Shown here one piece after another: positions 37,953-45,391 of a DNA stretch of 64,000 bases; position 1 is the first letter of the stretch, and the number at the start of each line of letters is the position of its first letter. The stretch is taken from NCBI RefSeq assembly GCF_001375555.1, contig NZ_CTDZ01000009.1:1543758-1607757 (forward strand), given 5' to 3'. Source of the stretch: Numidum massiliense (GTDB taxonomy: Bacteria > Bacillota > Bacilli > Thermoactinomycetales > Novibacillaceae). A model generated the notes under the pieces. It was not told the origin of the DNA and made no database searches. It saw only the letters and a list, made by a program, of their open reading frames with translations. The position numbers and the translations under genes are program-made.

Positions 37953-38687
37953 ATGAAGAAAACACTCGTTATGTTCACAGTATTCGCCCTGTTACTCACC
38001 TTTAACGCCGGGGCGGCACTCGCTTTTGAAAAACCTGTTGACGGCAACTGCACCGTCATATACGGCCAAGTTACATATGGGGGGAACCCGTATGGGCAAA
38101 CTGGCGATTGGAACCATTCGATTGGACAGCGAGATGTTGAAAAGTGGCTGAACGATCTTGCGGATCGCTTTATACGAGACCAAGGCAAGCAACCAGCTCA
38201 ACCAGCCAAACAAGCACCGGCCGCAGACAAACCAGTCAATCAGCCTTCAAAACAACAACCGAAGCCAACCGAACCGAAACAATCGACCAAGTCAGACCAA
38301 ACGGGGATGACCACAGCTGAGCAGCAAATGCTCGATCTCGTAAACAAAGAACGGCAAAAAAACGGGCTGAAAGCCTTAAAAGCGAATAACGAACTCGTTA
38401 AAGTTGCCCGCGTTAAAGCGAAAGACATGATCGATAAAAACTACTTCGATCACCAATCTCCGACCTACGGTTCGCCGTCGCAAATGCTCGACAAATTCGG
38501 CATCTCCTACCGCCTCATGGGTGAAAACTTGGCCGGTCACCAGTCGGTCGAAGGTGCCCACAACGGCTTAATGAATTCGCCGGGCCACCGCACCAACATC
38601 CTCAAAGCTGATTTCACGGAAATCGGTATCGGCATTGTCGACGGGGGACCGTACGGTAAAATGTTCGTCCAACTGTTCAAAGGTTAA
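37953..38687 (+). CDS. Secreted CAP/SCP-domain protein (YkwD-like)
   Basis: A 244-aa protein with a Sec signal peptide (LVMFTVFALLLTFNAGAALAF, cleavage likely after ALA). A Pro/Gln/Lys-rich linker (about residues 75-115) leads to a C-terminal CAP domain: MLDLVNKERQKNGLKAL, ENLAGHQSVEGAHNGLMNSPGHRTNIL and GIGIVDGGPYGKMFVQLF. Such Bacillales proteins (YkwD family; SafA/YlbC relatives) are exported and often spore- or wall-linked; enzymatic activity is not established. GGGAGGGG precedes the ATG and may pair with CCCCTC at 37847-37852. Confidence 0.88.
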   Translation: MKKTLVMFTVFALLLTFNAGAALAFEKPVDGNCTVIYGQVTYGGNPYGQTGDWNHSIGQRDVEKWLNDLADRFIRDQGKQPAQPAKQAPAADKPVNQPSKQQPKPTEPKQSTKSDQTGMTTAEQQMLDLVNKERQKNGLKALKANNELVKVARVKAKDMIDKNYFDHQSPTYGSPSQMLDKFGISYRLMGENLAGHQSVEGAHNGLMNSPGHRTNILKADFTEIGIGIVDGGPYGKMFVQLFKG

Positions 38688-38732
38688 GCGCGTCGTTAAC
38701 GTGCGCAACTCGTGAACTCAACTAGCAAACGC

Positions 38733-38782
38733 AAGGGATTGTCTACAAGAGTTACCGCTCTTCGTAGGCAGTCCCTTTTTTT
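38733..38782 (+). terminator. Rho-independent terminator of the CAP-protein gene
   Basis: AAGGGA...TCCCTT form a long interrupted stem with GTCTAC/GTAGGC and AGAG/CTCT pairs inside, followed by seven T. It sits 45 nt past the stop codon. Confidence 0.85.
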
Positions 38783-38784
38783 AG

Positions 38785-38814
38785 TTGGTACCGCGATTAA
38801 AAGCGCGCTACAAT
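38785..38814 (+). promoter_or_regulatory. Putative SigA promoter of the aldehyde dehydrogenase gene
   Basis: TTGGTA (38785-38790) and TACAAT (38809-38814) are separated by 18 nt, directly after the terminator and 50 nt before the TTG start at 38865. Confidence 0.6.
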
Positions 38815-38864
38815 GAGACATATACATGACAATAAGACTTACATAATCGGAGGAGGGTTTTCTG

Positions 38865-40406
38865 TTGGAGAAGTTACAGGTGATCAACCCGGCTACGGGA
38901 GAAACGATCGGCGAAATACCGGCCACGCCTCTAGAAGAAACGGACGAGATCATGCGGCGGGCGCGAAAAGCCTTTACTAACTGGCAGACGCAGCCACTCG
39001 CCACCCGCCTGCACGTGTTGCGAAGACTGCGGCATTATCTCATCGATCACCTCGACGAAGCGATCGCCCTCATTGCCGAAGATACCGGAAAACCGAAAGT
39101 CGAGGCCATCACCGCCGACATTTTGACCGTCGTCGATATGATTCGTTATTTAGAGAAAAACGCGACGAAATCGCTACGCACGAGAAAAGTAAAAACGCCT
39201 CTGACACTCATCGGCAAAAAATCTTACGTCACCTATCAACCGCGCGGCGTCGTTCTCGTCATCTCCCCTTGGAACTATCCGTTTCAACTGGCGATGATCC
39301 CAGTACTAAACGCACTTGCCGCAGGCAACAGCGTCATCCTCAAGCCGTCAGAAGTAACGCCCCGCGTCGGCGAATGGATGGCACACCTGTTTCGCGCCTG
39401 CCGCTTCCCCGACGACGTCGTCCAAGTCGCCCACGGCGGCGGTGCACTAGGCGCTGAACTCGTCGCCGCCGGACCCGACTACATCTTTTTCACTGGTTCG
39501 GTGGCAACGGGTAAACGCATCCAGCAAGAAGCAGCTAAACGGCTCATCCCGACGACACTCGAACTCGGGGGCAAAGACCCGATGATCGTCTTTCGCGATG
39601 CGCCTATAGAGCGCGCCGTACAAGGGGCTATATGGGGAGCGTTTACACATAGTGGCCAAGTGTGCATGTCCGTCGAGCGCTTGTACGTCGAGCGGCCGCT
39701 GTACGTCGATTTTTTGCACGCTTTGAAGGCGGAGCTCGACCGCTTGCGGCAAGCGGACGACGCAGACAGCGATCTCGGCGCCATGACCTCCCCTAGCCAA
39801 CGACACATCGTACACACCCACATCCGCGACGCGATTAGTAAGGGAGCTACCGTCGCTTGGGGGAGCGAACCGGAACAGTGGCCCGAACGGCGAGGCTTGC
39901 AACTGCCGCCGACCGTTTTAACGGACGTGACGGAAGAAATGGACATCGCGCACGAAGAGACGTTCGGCCCGGTGCTGTCCGTCTTGCCGTTTGACGACGA
40001 AGCGGAAGCGATTCAGTTGGCAAACGATTCCTCGTTCGGACTGAATGCTAGCGTATGGAGCCGCGACTTGAGCAAAGCGAAGCGCGTCGCCGCCGCCCTC
40101 GTCTCCGGCAACGTCGTCATTAACGACGTCATCGTTTCTGTAGCCAACCCGTACTTGCCGTTCGGGGGCAGCAAGGAAAGCGGCATCGGCCGTTACCACG
40201 CCGATGTCGGCCTGAAGGCGTTTTGCCATGAAAAATCGCTCCTCGTCGATCCGGGCAAGAAAAAAACGGAGGTCAACTGGTTTCCATACCGCGGGAAACT
40301 GCCGCTGTTTCGCACCCTCGTCGCGAGCTTATACGGCAAAAAACGGAGCCCGCTCCGCTTCGTCAGCTCATACTTGCAGCTTCTTAAGCGCGCGAACAAA
40401 CGCTAG
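38865..40406 (+). CDS. NAD(P)+-dependent aldehyde dehydrogenase family protein
   Basis: Oxidises an aldehyde to its acid; substrate undetermined. The family motifs are PWNYPFQLAMIPVLNALAAGN and LKPSEVTP (cofactor), FTGSVATGKRI, ELGGKDPMIVF with the general-base Glu, and the catalytic Cys in FTHSGQVCMSVERLY. 513 aa with a hydrophilic C-terminal extension after about residue 455 (WFPYRGKLPLFRTLVASLYGKK), typical of membrane-associated long-chain aldehyde dehydrogenases. The start is a TTG, 7 nt after GGAGGAGGG. It is followed by an unusual repeat tract. Confidence 0.93.
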   Translation: MEKLQVINPATGETIGEIPATPLEETDEIMRRARKAFTNWQTQPLATRLHVLRRLRHYLIDHLDEAIALIAEDTGKPKVEAITADILTVVDMIRYLEKNATKSLRTRKVKTPLTLIGKKSYVTYQPRGVVLVISPWNYPFQLAMIPVLNALAAGNSVILKPSEVTPRVGEWMAHLFRACRFPDDVVQVAHGGGALGAELVAAGPDYIFFTGSVATGKRIQQEAAKRLIPTTLELGGKDPMIVFRDAPIERAVQGAIWGAFTHSGQVCMSVERLYVERPLYVDFLHALKAELDRLRQADDADSDLGAMTSPSQRHIVHTHIRDAISKGATVAWGSEPEQWPERRGLQLPPTVLTDVTEEMDIAHEETFGPVLSVLPFDDEAEAIQLANDSSFGLNASVWSRDLSKAKRVAAALVSGNVVINDVIVSVANPYLPFGGSKESGIGRYHADVGLKAFCHEKSLLVDPGKKKTEVNWFPYRGKLPLFRTLVASLYGKKRSPLRFVSSYLQLLKRANKR

Positions 40407-40488
40407 CTCCTCTCAAGCACCCGCAGCAAACGCCGCGGGGCACTCCGCCCTACGTATGCCGAGCGAGGCATCTCTTAGAGCGGCATCT

Positions 40489-40631
40489 GGCGGTATTTGC
40501 TGCGCATGTGGCGGTCTTGCTGCGCATGTGGCGGTGCTTGCTGGGCATGCGGCGGTCTTGCTGCGCATGTGGCAGTCTTGCTGGGCAGGTGGCGGTGCTT
40601 GCTGCGCATACGGCGGTCTTGCTGCGCATGC
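40489..40631. repeat. Seven-copy 20/21-bp tandem repeat between the aldehyde dehydrogenase and ytxJ genes
   Basis: Seven head-to-tail units start at 40489, 40510, 40530, 40551, 40571, 40591 and 40612. Consensus is GGCGGTCTTGCTGCGCATGT, with single-base variants and an extra G or T in alternate units (lengths 21, 20, 21, 20, 20, 21, 20). No promoter or terminator is seen, and none of the six frames gives a convincing protein here. Confidence 0.9.
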
Positions 40632-40697
40632 TTACGACGGCGCCCTTGCAATATGCGCCCTTCGCGCTACGTGCGATTGTGCGATTACGTGGATCCG

Positions 40698-41039
40698 TTA
40701 GCCGAGAGCTTCGCGAATCGCTTGTTCTGTTATGGCGCGATGCGAGGCATGCCATACTTCTTTTTTATTTTTGACGACGAACGCTTGCGGCGACTCGTGC
40801 TTGACATCTAAATCTTCAGCAACCTGATTCGAAACCGGTCGGGATTCGATCACTTTGACGAGTACGTACGTTGCGTCCTCGCGCGGATCGTTTTGCAAGT
40901 ACGCCTCTGCCTCTTGATAAGCACCCGCACTAATCGGACATTGTGTACTATGCTTGAACACGAACAACGGCGCTTCGTGCGAACGTCCCACAACTTCTTC
41001 CCAATCGGCAACTGTAACGATTTCTTTCCATTCTGCCAC
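40698..41039 (-). CDS. ytxJ: Bacillithiol system redox protein YtxJ/BrxC
   Basis: Thioredoxin-like monothiol protein, probably a debacillithiolase or oxidant sensor for bacillithiolated proteins. The redox site is QCPISAGAYQE (family TCP-x-S, here QCPIS) near residues 33-43, after FVFKHSTQ. 113 aa with GTG start 11 nt after AGAGG. It is convergent with the aldehyde dehydrogenase gene. Its presence suggests that the organism uses bacillithiol. Confidence 0.9.
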   Translation of the reverse strand: MAEWKEIVTVADWEEVVGRSHEAPLFVFKHSTQCPISAGAYQEAEAYLQNDPREDATYVLVKVIESRPVSNQVAEDLDVKHESPQAFVVKNKKEVWHASHRAITEQAIREALG

Positions 41040-41090
41040 TTGTGCGACATCCTCTCTTTATTCTCTGACAGTCTAATCAAATACTACATG

Positions 41091-41133
41091 TCCCTCGGTT
41101 ATGGTTGAAAATTCCCTCGTTATGGTTGAAAAT
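41091..41133. repeat. 21/22-bp tandem duplication upstream of ytxJ
   Basis: TCCCTCGGTTATGGTTGAAAAT (41091-41112) is followed directly by the same sequence with one G missing (41113-41133). It lies in the ytxJ promoter region of the 510-bp gap between ytxJ and trhO, which holds no gene I can support. Confidence 0.85.
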
Positions 41134-41178
41134 ATCCGGTTAAGGAAGGCCTTCCATTCCACTGCGGAAATATATCTC

Positions 41179-41204
41179 CTGTGCGAAACATGTGTGAGAA
41201 ACAT
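41179..41204. repeat. 13-bp tandem duplication in the ytxJ-trhO gap
   Basis: CTGTGCGAAACAT (41179-41191) is followed by GTGTGAGAAACAT (41192-41204), 10 of 13 identical. A further ATGATCACC direct repeat lies at about 41236-41253. Confidence 0.65.
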
Positions 41205-41549
41205 GCCTTCCTAGTTTACCATATTTTTTATCCGTATGATCACCATGATCACCGAACCGTCGCGGTCTTTTAACGGCGTGCATAAACGATCTGCCATTCG
41301 CTCGCCGTCATCTGACACGATTCGCCAAACAGAGACAAGCAGGGGCGATTCGCGCGGTTTTTCTTATTTTCCCGGCAATAATCTGCTGCACCGACCGTGC
41401 ACGCGCGTTAATCTTGTGATAACATATATAACGTTGTAAACGCAAACGCTAATAAGTGGGAGATAACCGGGAGCGAGGTAATTGAAAGCGCCGGTTCAAC
41501 CTGACCGCGCATATGCGGAAAGCGAGACACGAAAGATAGGTGATATTCG

Positions 41550-42473
41550 ATGTGTACAAAAAACCCGTACAGAGTCCTGTTATATTATAAATACGTGCCG
41601 ATCGACAACACAGAAACGTTTAAAGAGGAGCATCGCACCCTTTGCGAACAACTCGGCTTGCGCGGTCGCATCATCGTCGCCGCAGAAGGGATTAACGGCA
41701 CCGTCTCGGGAACGAAGGCGCAGACAGACGCCTACGTCAAAGCGTTGCACGCCGACCCGCGCTTCGCCGACATGCCGTTTAAAATTGACGAAGCGACTGA
41801 GCACGCCTTTCCTAAGTTAAAGGTCAAAGTGAAACGCGAAATCGTCAACTTAAACTTAAGCGACGATATCGATCCAAACATCCTTTCCGGAAAGCGGTTA
41901 TCGCCCGAGCAATTTTATGAAGCGCTGCAGGACGACGATTGTATCGTCATCGACGGGCGCAACGACTACGAGTACGACATCGGCCACTTCCGCGGCGCCA
42001 TTCGCCCCAATGTGAAGACGTTTCGCGAATTCCCAGACTGGATTCGCGAAAACTTGCAACCGTACAAACATAAAAAAGTGCTCACTTACTGCACCGGCGG
42101 CATCCGCTGCGAGAAGTTATCCGGGCTGCTTTTGCGCGAAGGGTTTACTGACGTCTCGCAACTTGACGGCGGAATCGTCACATACGGGAAACACCCGGAG
42201 GTTCAAGGTAAACGATACGACGGAAAATGCTACGTGTTTGACAATCGCATTTCTGTTCCCGTCAACCAAACGGAGGATGTCGTTGTCGGTAAATGCTACC
42301 ACTGCGGTAAACCGGAAGATCGTTACGTTAACTGCGCCAATCCGGAATGCCACTTGCAACACATTTGCTGTGACGCGTGTGAACGAAAGTATAGACGGTC
42401 GTGTTCTGACGCCTGCCGCGCGCACCCGCGCAACCGCTATGAACTAGAAACGTCTGGCCACGCACACTCGTAA
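41550..42473 (+). CDS. trhO: tRNA uridine-5 hydroxylase TrhO (rhodanese-related)
   Basis: Adds oxygen to wobble uridine (ho5U34) in tRNA, the first step to mo5U-type modification. The N-terminal acylphosphatase-like domain contains [26 protein letters not shown]; the rhodanese domain has [18 protein letters not shown] and the active-site Cys in [19 protein letters not shown]-terminal Cys-rich tail ([24 protein letters not shown]) probably binds zinc. 307 aa; the ATG follows TAGGTGAT. It aligns closely in my memory with B. subtilis YbfQ. Confidence 0.92.
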   Translation: MCTKNPYRVLLYYKYVPIDNTETFKEEHRTLCEQLGLRGRIIVAAEGINGTVSGTKAQTDAYVKALHADPRFADMPFKIDEATEHAFPKLKVKVKREIVNLNLSDDIDPNILSGKRLSPEQFYEALQDDDCIVIDGRNDYEYDIGHFRGAIRPNVKTFREFPDWIRENLQPYKHKKVLTYCTGGIRCEKLSGLLLREGFTDVSQLDGGIVTYGKHPEVQGKRYDGKCYVFDNRISVPVNQTEDVVVGKCYHCGKPEDRYVNCANPECHLQHICCDACERKYRRSCSDACRAHPRNRYELETSGHAHS

Positions 42474-42550
42474 CCGTTTCGCACGATTGCCTGTCGTAAG
42501 TTAGCAACCTCCCCCATTAGGAGGAGTCCCGCGAGTGGCGACTTTTTCCC

Positions 42551-42901
42551 CTACCCTTTTGGCTTAAATACGAGCGCGGCAAAAAAACTAAAAATGATTG
42601 CCGCGGAAATACCAGCACTCGTCACTTCAAAAATACCAGTAATGACCCCGATCGGTCCGTGGCGTTCTGCCTCGGCCAACGCCCCGCGCACGAGGGAGTT
42701 ACCGAAACTCGTAATTGGTACGCTTGCACCGGCACCAGCGAAATCGGCCAACGGCTCGTACAACCCGAGCCCACCCAATATAGCGCCGATGACGACGAGC
42801 GTACTCGTCATGTGTGCGGGGGTAATTTTTAACACATCTAACATTAATTGTCCAATGACACAAATTAACCCACCGACGACGAATGCCCACACAAAAGTCA
42901 T
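42551..42901 (-). CDS. spoVAEb: Stage V sporulation protein AE (SpoVAEb)
   Basis: Inner spore-membrane protein of the SpoVA channel for dipicolinic acid. Three to four hydrophobic segments fill 116 residues; GLYEPLADFAGAGASVPITSFGNSLVRGA is the conserved family block. I chose the ATG at 42901, 6 nt after AAAGGAGTG. It follows spoVAC by 30 nt; spoVAD, normally between them, is absent. Confidence 0.93.
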   Translation of the reverse strand: MTFVWAFVVGGLICVIGQLMLDVLKITPAHMTSTLVVIGAILGGLGLYEPLADFAGAGASVPITSFGNSLVRGALAEAERHGPIGVITGIFEVTSAGISAAIIFSFFAALVFKPKG

Positions 42902-42931
42902 CTTTTCCACTCCTTTTATTCGCGACACAGG

Positions 42932-43426
42932 TTACGACACTAGTCCTAATGATTGTAGGATAATTTTTATCATCGCCATAAGAAAGGCGGCTACGACGCC
43001 GAAGACGATGACCGATCCAGTCAACTTAAACATATTGCCCCCTACCCCGAGTACAAGCCCTTCCGTGCGGTGTTCGAGCGCCGCAGCAGCTGTCGCATTA
43101 GCAAAACCGGTGACAGGCACCCCGGCGCCTGCTCCGGCCCATTGCCCGAGCGAACTGTACTGACCTAAACCTGTCAACAACACCGCGATAAAGATGAGTG
43201 TCGCTACCGTCGGGTCACCGGCGTCCTTTTCCGTAAAATCAAAGTAACGCATATACATGTAATGGAGGACTTGTCCAAACAGACAAACTCCCCCGCCGAC
43301 GAAAAAAGCGCGCACACAGTTGCGGCCGACAGGACGTCCAACTTCCCACTTTTTTACAAATGCTGCGTATTGTCGCTGTTCTTCTTGTTGCTGTTCTTTC
43401 GTTCCTTTGCTGCGCGTGCCAATCAT
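42932..43426 (-). CDS. spoVAC: Stage V sporulation protein AC (SpoVAC)
   Basis: Membrane subunit of the SpoVA calcium-dipicolinate channel (mechanosensitive in B. subtilis). A charged Gln/Glu-rich N-terminus (about 35 residues) precedes several hydrophobic helices; GGGVCLFGQVLHYMY, GLGQYSSLGQWAGAGAGVPVTGFANATAAAALEH and FKLTGSVIVFG are typical. Length 164 aa. GAGGTGAGACG precedes the ATG. It is divergent from the YhcN-like lipoprotein gene. Confidence 0.94.
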   Translation of the reverse strand: MIGTRSKGTKEQQQEEQRQYAAFVKKWEVGRPVGRNCVRAFFVGGGVCLFGQVLHYMYMRYFDFTEKDAGDPTVATLIFIAVLLTGLGQYSSLGQWAGAGAGVPVTGFANATAAAALEHRTEGLVLGVGGNMFKLTGSVIVFGVVAAFLMAMIKIILQSLGLVS

Positions 43427-43540
43427 CGTCTCACCTCAAATGCGTTAGTCACTCTTTTTGATTGTGATACATATTTAGCGATTTTATGCAAACAATGTTA
43501 AGCAAACGATGAACAGAGACGATTGCGAGGAGTTACGACG

Positions 43541-44206
43541 ATGAGCAAAACGATGAGCAACGTACGGTCTTTAAAAAAACAGGACGCGAGGGCTAGGAAA
43601 GTTAAGACATTCGTTAGTCGTAAGGGTTACAAGGCGCTTTCGATGATAAGCACTGTCGCGGTCACCGTTACAATCAGCTGTGTGCTGACGTTAACAGCAA
43701 CCGGCTGCACCAAAACAGCGCCGCCGAAACAAGGCGCCACGACGAAAGGGACGCAAACAAAAGATAAGCGCACGGACAAAAAACGTGCGACTATGAAGCA
43801 AACGGAAAAGAAGCTGCAGGCGGAAAAGAAGCATACGGCACAGAAACATACCGTACAAAAGTATACGGTGCACAACTTTAGTCACGACAATTTGTCTAAT
43901 GTGGCCGAACAAATCGTCAAACAGGACAAGCGCGTCACTGACGCCACCGCCGTCGTACGCGGTGATGACTTATACACGGCGCTCAAAGTAACGAATTTTA
44001 ATCGTTTGCGCATGAAACAAATTCGCGAGAAGGCACACAGTAAGTTGCGCGCCCAATTTCCCGATCACGAGATTCACGTGACGACTGACAATAAATTATT
44101 CCTCGAACTACAGCGGATCAACACCGAAGCGAAAAAGAAACGCCAACCAAAAAAGAAGGACTTAATGAAAAAACTACAAAAAATTCACGATGGCATGAAA
44201 GGTTAA
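43541..44206 (+). CDS. YhcN/YlaJ-family sporulation lipoprotein
   Basis: 221 aa, secreted and probably lipid-anchored: a long basic N-region, a hydrophobic stretch (TVTISCVLTLTATGC) ending in a lipobox-like ATGC with Cys. A Lys/Thr/Gln-rich low-complexity linker follows; the C-terminal half is the YhcN/YlaJ domain (NVAEQIVKQDKRVTDATAVVRGDDLYTALKV). Members are forespore-expressed and affect spore germination. I chose the ATG at 43541, 8 nt after GAGGAG. The signal peptide is atypically long, so lipidation needs checking. Confidence 0.8.
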   Translation: MSKTMSNVRSLKKQDARARKVKTFVSRKGYKALSMISTVAVTVTISCVLTLTATGCTKTAPPKQGATTKGTQTKDKRTDKKRATMKQTEKKLQAEKKHTAQKHTVQKYTVHNFSHDNLSNVAEQIVKQDKRVTDATAVVRGDDLYTALKVTNFNRLRMKQIREKAHSKLRAQFPDHEIHVTTDNKLFLELQRINTEAKKKRQPKKKDLMKKLQKIHDGMKG

Positions 44207-44238
44207 CTACTCGTTGTACATCCCAACGAATAGTTTTT
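44205..44238 (+). terminator. Rho-independent terminator of the YhcN-like gene
   Basis: AACTA-TCGTTG (44205-44216) and CAACGA-TAGTT (44224-44235) pair over 12 positions with one mismatch around a 7-nt loop, followed by TTT. The stem starts inside the stop codon. Confidence 0.8.
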
Positions 44239-44281
44239 GTTCATACGACTCCTTCAGGCGGCCGTCATGTCCGTAGACGAC

Positions 44282-44878
44282 TCATTGACCTCGTTCTTCC
44301 TCCAATTTTTCCCACTCTTCGCGCAGGATACCCATATTGACCGAATCGTAGTAGCGGCCATTCACTAAGCGCGCTTTGCGAATGCGGCCTTCGTGCTGCA
44401 TGCCTTGCTTTTTCGCCAGTTTGATCATCCGCTCATTACCGGACCACGTCGAAATGCCAAGCCGCACGATATCCATTTGCGCAAACAAATAGCCGATCCA
44501 CAGGCGAAACGCCTCGGAACCGTATCCACCGCTCCAGTAGTGTGGGTCGTAAATACAGATCCCGATGTTTAACCAGTTCGTACTTTGGTCAATCCAGTAG
44601 CGGCGCACGATCCCAATAAACTGCCCATCCACTTCAATCGCTAGTTTTTTCGGTACCACCAGTTTGTACGATTGGGCAATATCCCACGTTTGCTCTATAA
44701 AAAACTCGTCCTTCGTACTTTTTTCTATCTTTTTAAAAGGCGTGTACCATTTCATCCACTCCGGCTCAGCGCATTCAAAATGCCAATACCACAAAGCTGC
44801 AATATCGGATTCACTCACGTCTCGCAACACGACTTTTTTTCCTTCTATACGTACATCTCCTCGCTTTTTTTCAGCCAT
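44282..44878 (-). CDS. GNAT family N-acetyltransferase (RimJ/RimL-like)
   Basis: Transfers an acetyl group from acetyl-CoA to an unknown acceptor. The fold is shown by KKVVLRDVSESDIAALWYW at the N-terminus, LNIGICIYDPHYWSGGYGSEAFRLWIGYLF (CoA-binding strand and helix, near residues 108-137) and RLGISTWSGNERMIKLAKKQGMQHEGR. Length 198 aa. Its gap upstream (44879-45209) has no gene on the minus strand. Confidence 0.9.
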   Translation of the reverse strand: MAEKKRGDVRIEGKKVVLRDVSESDIAALWYWHFECAEPEWMKWYTPFKKIEKSTKDEFFIEQTWDIAQSYKLVVPKKLAIEVDGQFIGIVRRYWIDQSTNWLNIGICIYDPHYWSGGYGSEAFRLWIGYLFAQMDIVRLGISTWSGNERMIKLAKKQGMQHEGRIRKARLVNGRYYDSVNMGILREEWEKLEEERGQ

Positions 44879-45153
44879 TGTAAACGCCTCCTACGTTTCA
44901 CTTAGCATAAGTTTACCTCAAAAATGGCGGTTGCGGCACACCTGTCCTACTGAAGTAAATAAAAAAAGTGTCAACCGCAACTTTTAATCGTTGGCAAAAA
45001 ACTTTCGTTTATAAAGCGCTTACGACTCTAATGGTATCCGTCCTGCCCTATTTTAGAATTTAAAGGCCCCCGGAACATTTTTTCCTCTCGAAAGCGATAT
45101 TACGCCGATATACAGCATACTGATATAATAAGCCCCCATATTCAACGCATTAC

Positions 45154-45179
45154 CAAAAATTGTACACAAAAATTGTACA
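45154..45179. repeat. Perfect 13-bp tandem repeat upstream of the 34-aa peptide
   Basis: CAAAAATTGTACA occurs twice without spacer (45154-45166 and 45167-45179). Each copy contains TGTACA. The tract lies 31 nt before the peptide start and downstream of a TATAAT at about 45123-45128, so it could be an operator or an unstable promoter element. Confidence 0.85.
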
Positions 45180-45209
45180 TTAACGCGCGAAGAAAGGTGG
45201 TGAATCGCG

Positions 45210-45314
45210 ATGGGTGATTGGATCTTGCTCCTTGCTGCCCTCATCAAGCTAGCAGACACGATCATCCAATTTAAAGGCAGTAAGGGAAAAAACCCCCCAC
45301 CGTGCGATGAGTAA
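45210..45314 (+). CDS. Putative 34-aa hydrophobic peptide
   Basis: Begins MGDWILLLAALIKLADTIIQF and ends with a Lys/Pro/Cys polar tail. AGGTGGTGAATCGCG precedes the ATG, and a TATAAT-type -10 is 85 nt upstream. The N-terminal half is a short amphipathic or membrane helix. The layout resembles small membrane peptides such as type I toxins or modulin-like peptides, but no antisense RNA is obvious. It is not in an annotated family that I recognise. A long perfect hairpin follows it. Confidence 0.55.
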   Translation: MGDWILLLAALIKLADTIIQFKGSKGKNPPPCDE

Positions 45315-45330
45315 AGGCCTTTTCCCTGTG

Positions 45331-45363
45331 AGAACCTAGAGAAGCCCCCCTTCTCTAGGTTCT
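45331..45363 (+). terminator. Hairpin between the 34-aa peptide and ytpB
   Basis: A perfect 13-bp stem (45331-45343 with 45351-45363) with a loop of seven bases, mostly C, is followed by TACTTCATTAT on the plus strand. It lies between the convergent peptide and ytpB genes and could end both. Confidence 0.65.
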
Positions 45364-45391
45364 TACTTCATTATATTCTACCACGTCATTT

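Noticed and set aside
40489-40631. Possible CRISPR array
   Set aside because: Units are contiguous, 20-21 bp and without spacers; there are no cas genes in the window.
40450-40811. Overlapping short frames across the repeat tract
   Set aside because: They are generated by the repeat itself, are Cys/Ala/Arg-rich in every frame and have no ribosome binding site.
41236-41439. 67-codon plus-strand frame in the ytxJ-trhO gap
   Set aside because: No site, no domain, low-complexity Arg/Ser/Thr composition; it is likely chance.
45053-45265. 70-codon minus-strand frame opposite the 34-aa peptide
   Set aside because: No ribosome binding site, and it crosses the tandem repeat and promoter; the plus-strand peptide is better supported.
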